Below are positions 62,227 to 64,000 of a stretch of DNA of 64,000 nucleotides, in pieces (within the stretch, counting starts at the first letter, position 1; each line of letters begins with the position of its first letter). Source of the DNA: Bacteroidota bacterium (lineage in GTDB: Bacteria; Bacteroidota; Bacteroidia; Chitinophagales; Chitinophagaceae). The DNA lies in assembly GCA_030706685.1 (NCBI GenBank), contig JAUZOA010000010.1, positions 1 through 64,000 on the forward strand, written 5' to 3'. The translations under genes were made by a program, and so were the position numbers. Below the pieces are notes generated by a model. That model did no database searches and was not told the DNA's origin. It was given only the letters and a program-made list of their open reading frames with translations.

Positions 62227-63762
62227 CTACTTAATCACCGGTCCTGTGTTACTAATAAACGCGATGTGTTTACTGTCGGGGCTCCAGGAAGGAGTATTGA
62301 TGGTACCCTGCCCGCCATACAGGTAAGCAATTACTTTAGGCGCACCGCCACCCGCGGGCATCAACCGCAACATTATTCTTTTATAAAATGGATGATCACC
62401 GGGATCAATGCCCGGAGGGAATGACAGAAACGCGATCCATTTTCCATCCGGCGAAATATGGGCGAACCAATTATTGTATTCATCAAAAGTAATTTGCTCC
62501 TGCCCGCTACCGTCCGGTTTCATGCGCCATAATTGCATCGTGCCGCTTTGATCGGCATTGTAATAGATCCATTTGCCATCAGGAGAATATTCCGGGCCGT
62601 CGGCCAGGCCTTTGTCATTAAATGTAAGCTGTACTTCAGGACCGCCATTGATAGCTTTTTTATAAATATTATAGACAGGGCTCTTGCTGACGCGTTGAGC
62701 AGTATACACCACTTCTTTTCCATTGGGATTCCAGCCATGCAGGTAGGAGGGAGTGCTATCGGTAATAATTTTCGGCTCGCCACCCGTGATCGGCAAATAA
62801 TAAATAGTGCTTCCGCCACCCGGCATACCATCGCGGTGCGAACTGATGCCAAGCATTTTGCCATCAAACGAAATAACATGATCATTATTATTTCGTTTGA
62901 TAGTACCCGTATTCAATAATTCAGGTGTGCCGCCTTCAAGAGGGATAGTATAAATGCTTCCTCCCTGGTTGAATAATAATCTTTTTCCATCCGGCATCCA
63001 GTTCGGTGCTTCCAATCTTCCTTTGTCTTCATAAATGATCCTGCGTTGACCGTCAAATACATTCATGATCTCCAACTTGCTTCCCAGTGTTCCATCCCTG
63101 TAACCATTGTGTGTATCCGGCACTGTTTGTTCTATCCGGATATTCCATGCCGAACCTTCTTCCATTATATCGGGGTTGTGACTGCATAGAAATATGCCTG
63201 CCAATACTTCTTCGGGCATTTCTATAGCATCGGTTCTTCCAATTTCTTGCAGAGGTTCGCCCGGATTGGCAATACGCAGGATAAAGGTTTTGCCGATCCG
63301 TTCCAGTTGTATGATTTCAGCGTTTCTTTTAACCGAAAAAATTTCATCCTGCGGGTCCCGCATATAAGCGCCGCGCAGACGCCGCCATTGCAAAACGGTC
63401 AGACCATCACCGTGTACTACAGCCGTCATATGAGCCGCATCATCTTCTTCACCGGCACGGATCATCCAGCCGATCTTGCGATGCGGGTCGGTACCCTTGC
63501 CGGCCAATTTAAAATTGCCCGTTAGTATAAAATCGCCTTTGATCTTATTGTACGCGTAATGAAACTCATCCCTGTTGAACCAGATATTATAGCCACCTGC
63601 TTTCAGGTCATAACTCTGTTCGGCGGTATTGTAGGTTACACTGCCCTTTATCTTCGGTTTGCCTATATCGGCCTGGTTACCGAACAGGCCCACTGCATTT
63701 GATTGCGCTATCATGCCGGCAGTATGAGTAAGGAAGAGGCCAATAAATAAAAGATTTTTCAT
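62227..63762 (-). CDS. Secreted TolB-like beta-propeller protein
   Basis: This 511-aa protein has a signal peptide (cut near IAQ20). A jelly-roll N-terminal domain (YDLKAGGYNIWFNRDEFHYAYNKIKGDFILTGNFKLAG, DUF1349-like, 30-210) precedes a six-bladed TolB/PD40 propeller with repeated S-P-D-G-K-W-I, P-D-G-K-R-L-L-F and N-P-N-G-K-E-V-V-Y. The family is extracytoplasmic. It is divergent from nothing on the left and lies about 100 bp downstream of the partial isomerase gene, same strand. Confidence 0.88.
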   Translation of the reverse strand: MKNLLFIGLFLTHTAGMIAQSNAVGLFGNQADIGKPKIKGSVTYNTAEQSYDLKAGGYNIWFNRDEFHYAYNKIKGDFILTGNFKLAGKGTDPHRKIGWMIRAGEEDDAAHMTAVVHGDGLTVLQWRRLRGAYMRDPQDEIFSVKRNAEIIQLERIGKTFILRIANPGEPLQEIGRTDAIEMPEEVLAGIFLCSHNPDIMEEGSAWNIRIEQTVPDTHNGYRDGTLGSKLEIMNVFDGQRRIIYEDKGRLEAPNWMPDGKRLLFNQGGSIYTIPLEGGTPELLNTGTIKRNNNDHVISFDGKMLGISSHRDGMPGGGSTIYYLPITGGEPKIITDSTPSYLHGWNPNGKEVVYTAQRVSKSPVYNIYKKAINGGPEVQLTFNDKGLADGPEYSPDGKWIYYNADQSGTMQLWRMKPDGSGQEQITFDEYNNWFAHISPDGKWIAFLSFPPGIDPGDHPFYKRIMLRLMPAGGGAPKVIAYLYGGQGTINTPSWSPDSKHIAFISNTGPVIK

Positions 63763-63862
63763 GGCAGATCGTTTTCCTAATGTAAGAACAGGGCGGTCCT
63801 GATAAAAAAGAAATGACCTGTTTGATAAGATAGTAATGGAAGGGGATAAAAAAGTATCATCA

Positions 63863-64000
63863 TTATCCTTTCAGCTTATCCAGGTAATCCAGGTCAAACT
63901 TTATGCTTTCGGAGGCTGTGCTGGCAAATTCCTCCTGTTCGATGAACATATATTTCATTCCCGCCTGCTGGCGATGACTGAGCATGGCAGTTATATCCAA
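63863..64000 (-). CDS. Sugar phosphate isomerase/epimerase, C-terminal fragment (cut by window edge)
   Basis: The frame is open from the window edge to TAA at 63863 and gives the last 45 residues: LDITAMLSHRQQAGMKYMFIEQEEF, then IKFDLDYLDKLKG. The MKYMFIEQEEF strand is typical of xylose-isomerase-like TIM-barrel sugar epimerases. Orientation and spacing suggest an operon with the TolB-like gene. Confidence 0.7.
   Translation of the reverse strand: MDITAMLSHRQQAGMKYMFIEQEEFASTASESIKFDLDYLDKLKG

Overview
The window looks like chromosomal DNA from a member of the Bacteroidota, most likely a Chitinophagaceae-type bacterium. The evidence is two large secreted proteins with type IX secretion (T9SS) sorting domains (one type B, one type A), promoters of the TTG-N19/20-TAnnTTTG kind, a DUF6266 protein, LytTR two-component signalling, and split acetyl-CoA carboxylase genes (accA apart from accB-accC). 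No rRNA, intact tRNA or CRISPR array was seen.

Layout. 1-4.4 kb is an AT-rich accessory region on the left edge: a RecB-like nuclease (cut by the edge), its XRE regulator with two matching operators, a PIF1-type helicase, a GIY-YIG gene bracketed by tRNA-like fragments and terminators, a cupin and a MITE-like element. 4.4-7.3 kb holds an unusual 602-aa protein facing a QueD-like pterin enzyme and an Fe-S-type Rrf2 regulator. 7.4-15.8 kb mixes a DUF6266 gene next to an 11-bp repeat array, an MFS transporter, a large ATPase/LuxR regulator between two DUF4242 genes that share promoter motifs, an L,D-transpeptidase, and several non-autonomous repeat elements. 15.9-37.2 kb is mostly core genes: accA, dapA, rnz, a ketosamine kinase, clpC, cmk, an FKBP isomerase, an exonuclease/GIY-YIG fusion, an RlmK-like methyltransferase, mdh, a thioredoxin-like protein, a T9SS surface protein, efp, accB and accC. 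37-64 kb carries a LytTR system, a TAT-exported phosphoesterase-cupredoxin fusion, a membrane dipeptidase, a large FAD/Fe-S dehydrogenase, secreted hydrolases, a DUF559 gene between short direct repeats, envelope enzymes, a T9SS beta-helix protein and a small sugar/esterase group that runs off the right edge.

The most interesting points are: (i) the Rrf2/QueD-like/602-aa locus with a palindrome centred on its promoter; (ii) shared AATAGGGA sites in front of both DUF4242 genes that flank the ATPase/LuxR regulator; (iii) a family of short elements with related ends and 8-bp target duplications, plus a second MITE; (iv) two distant 11-bp, helically phased repeat arrays of one family; (v) a GIY-YIG gene whose ends are tRNA pieces; (vi) an EF-P with Arg at the modified loop position; and (vii) a 36-codon membrane-peptide gene downstream of mdh.
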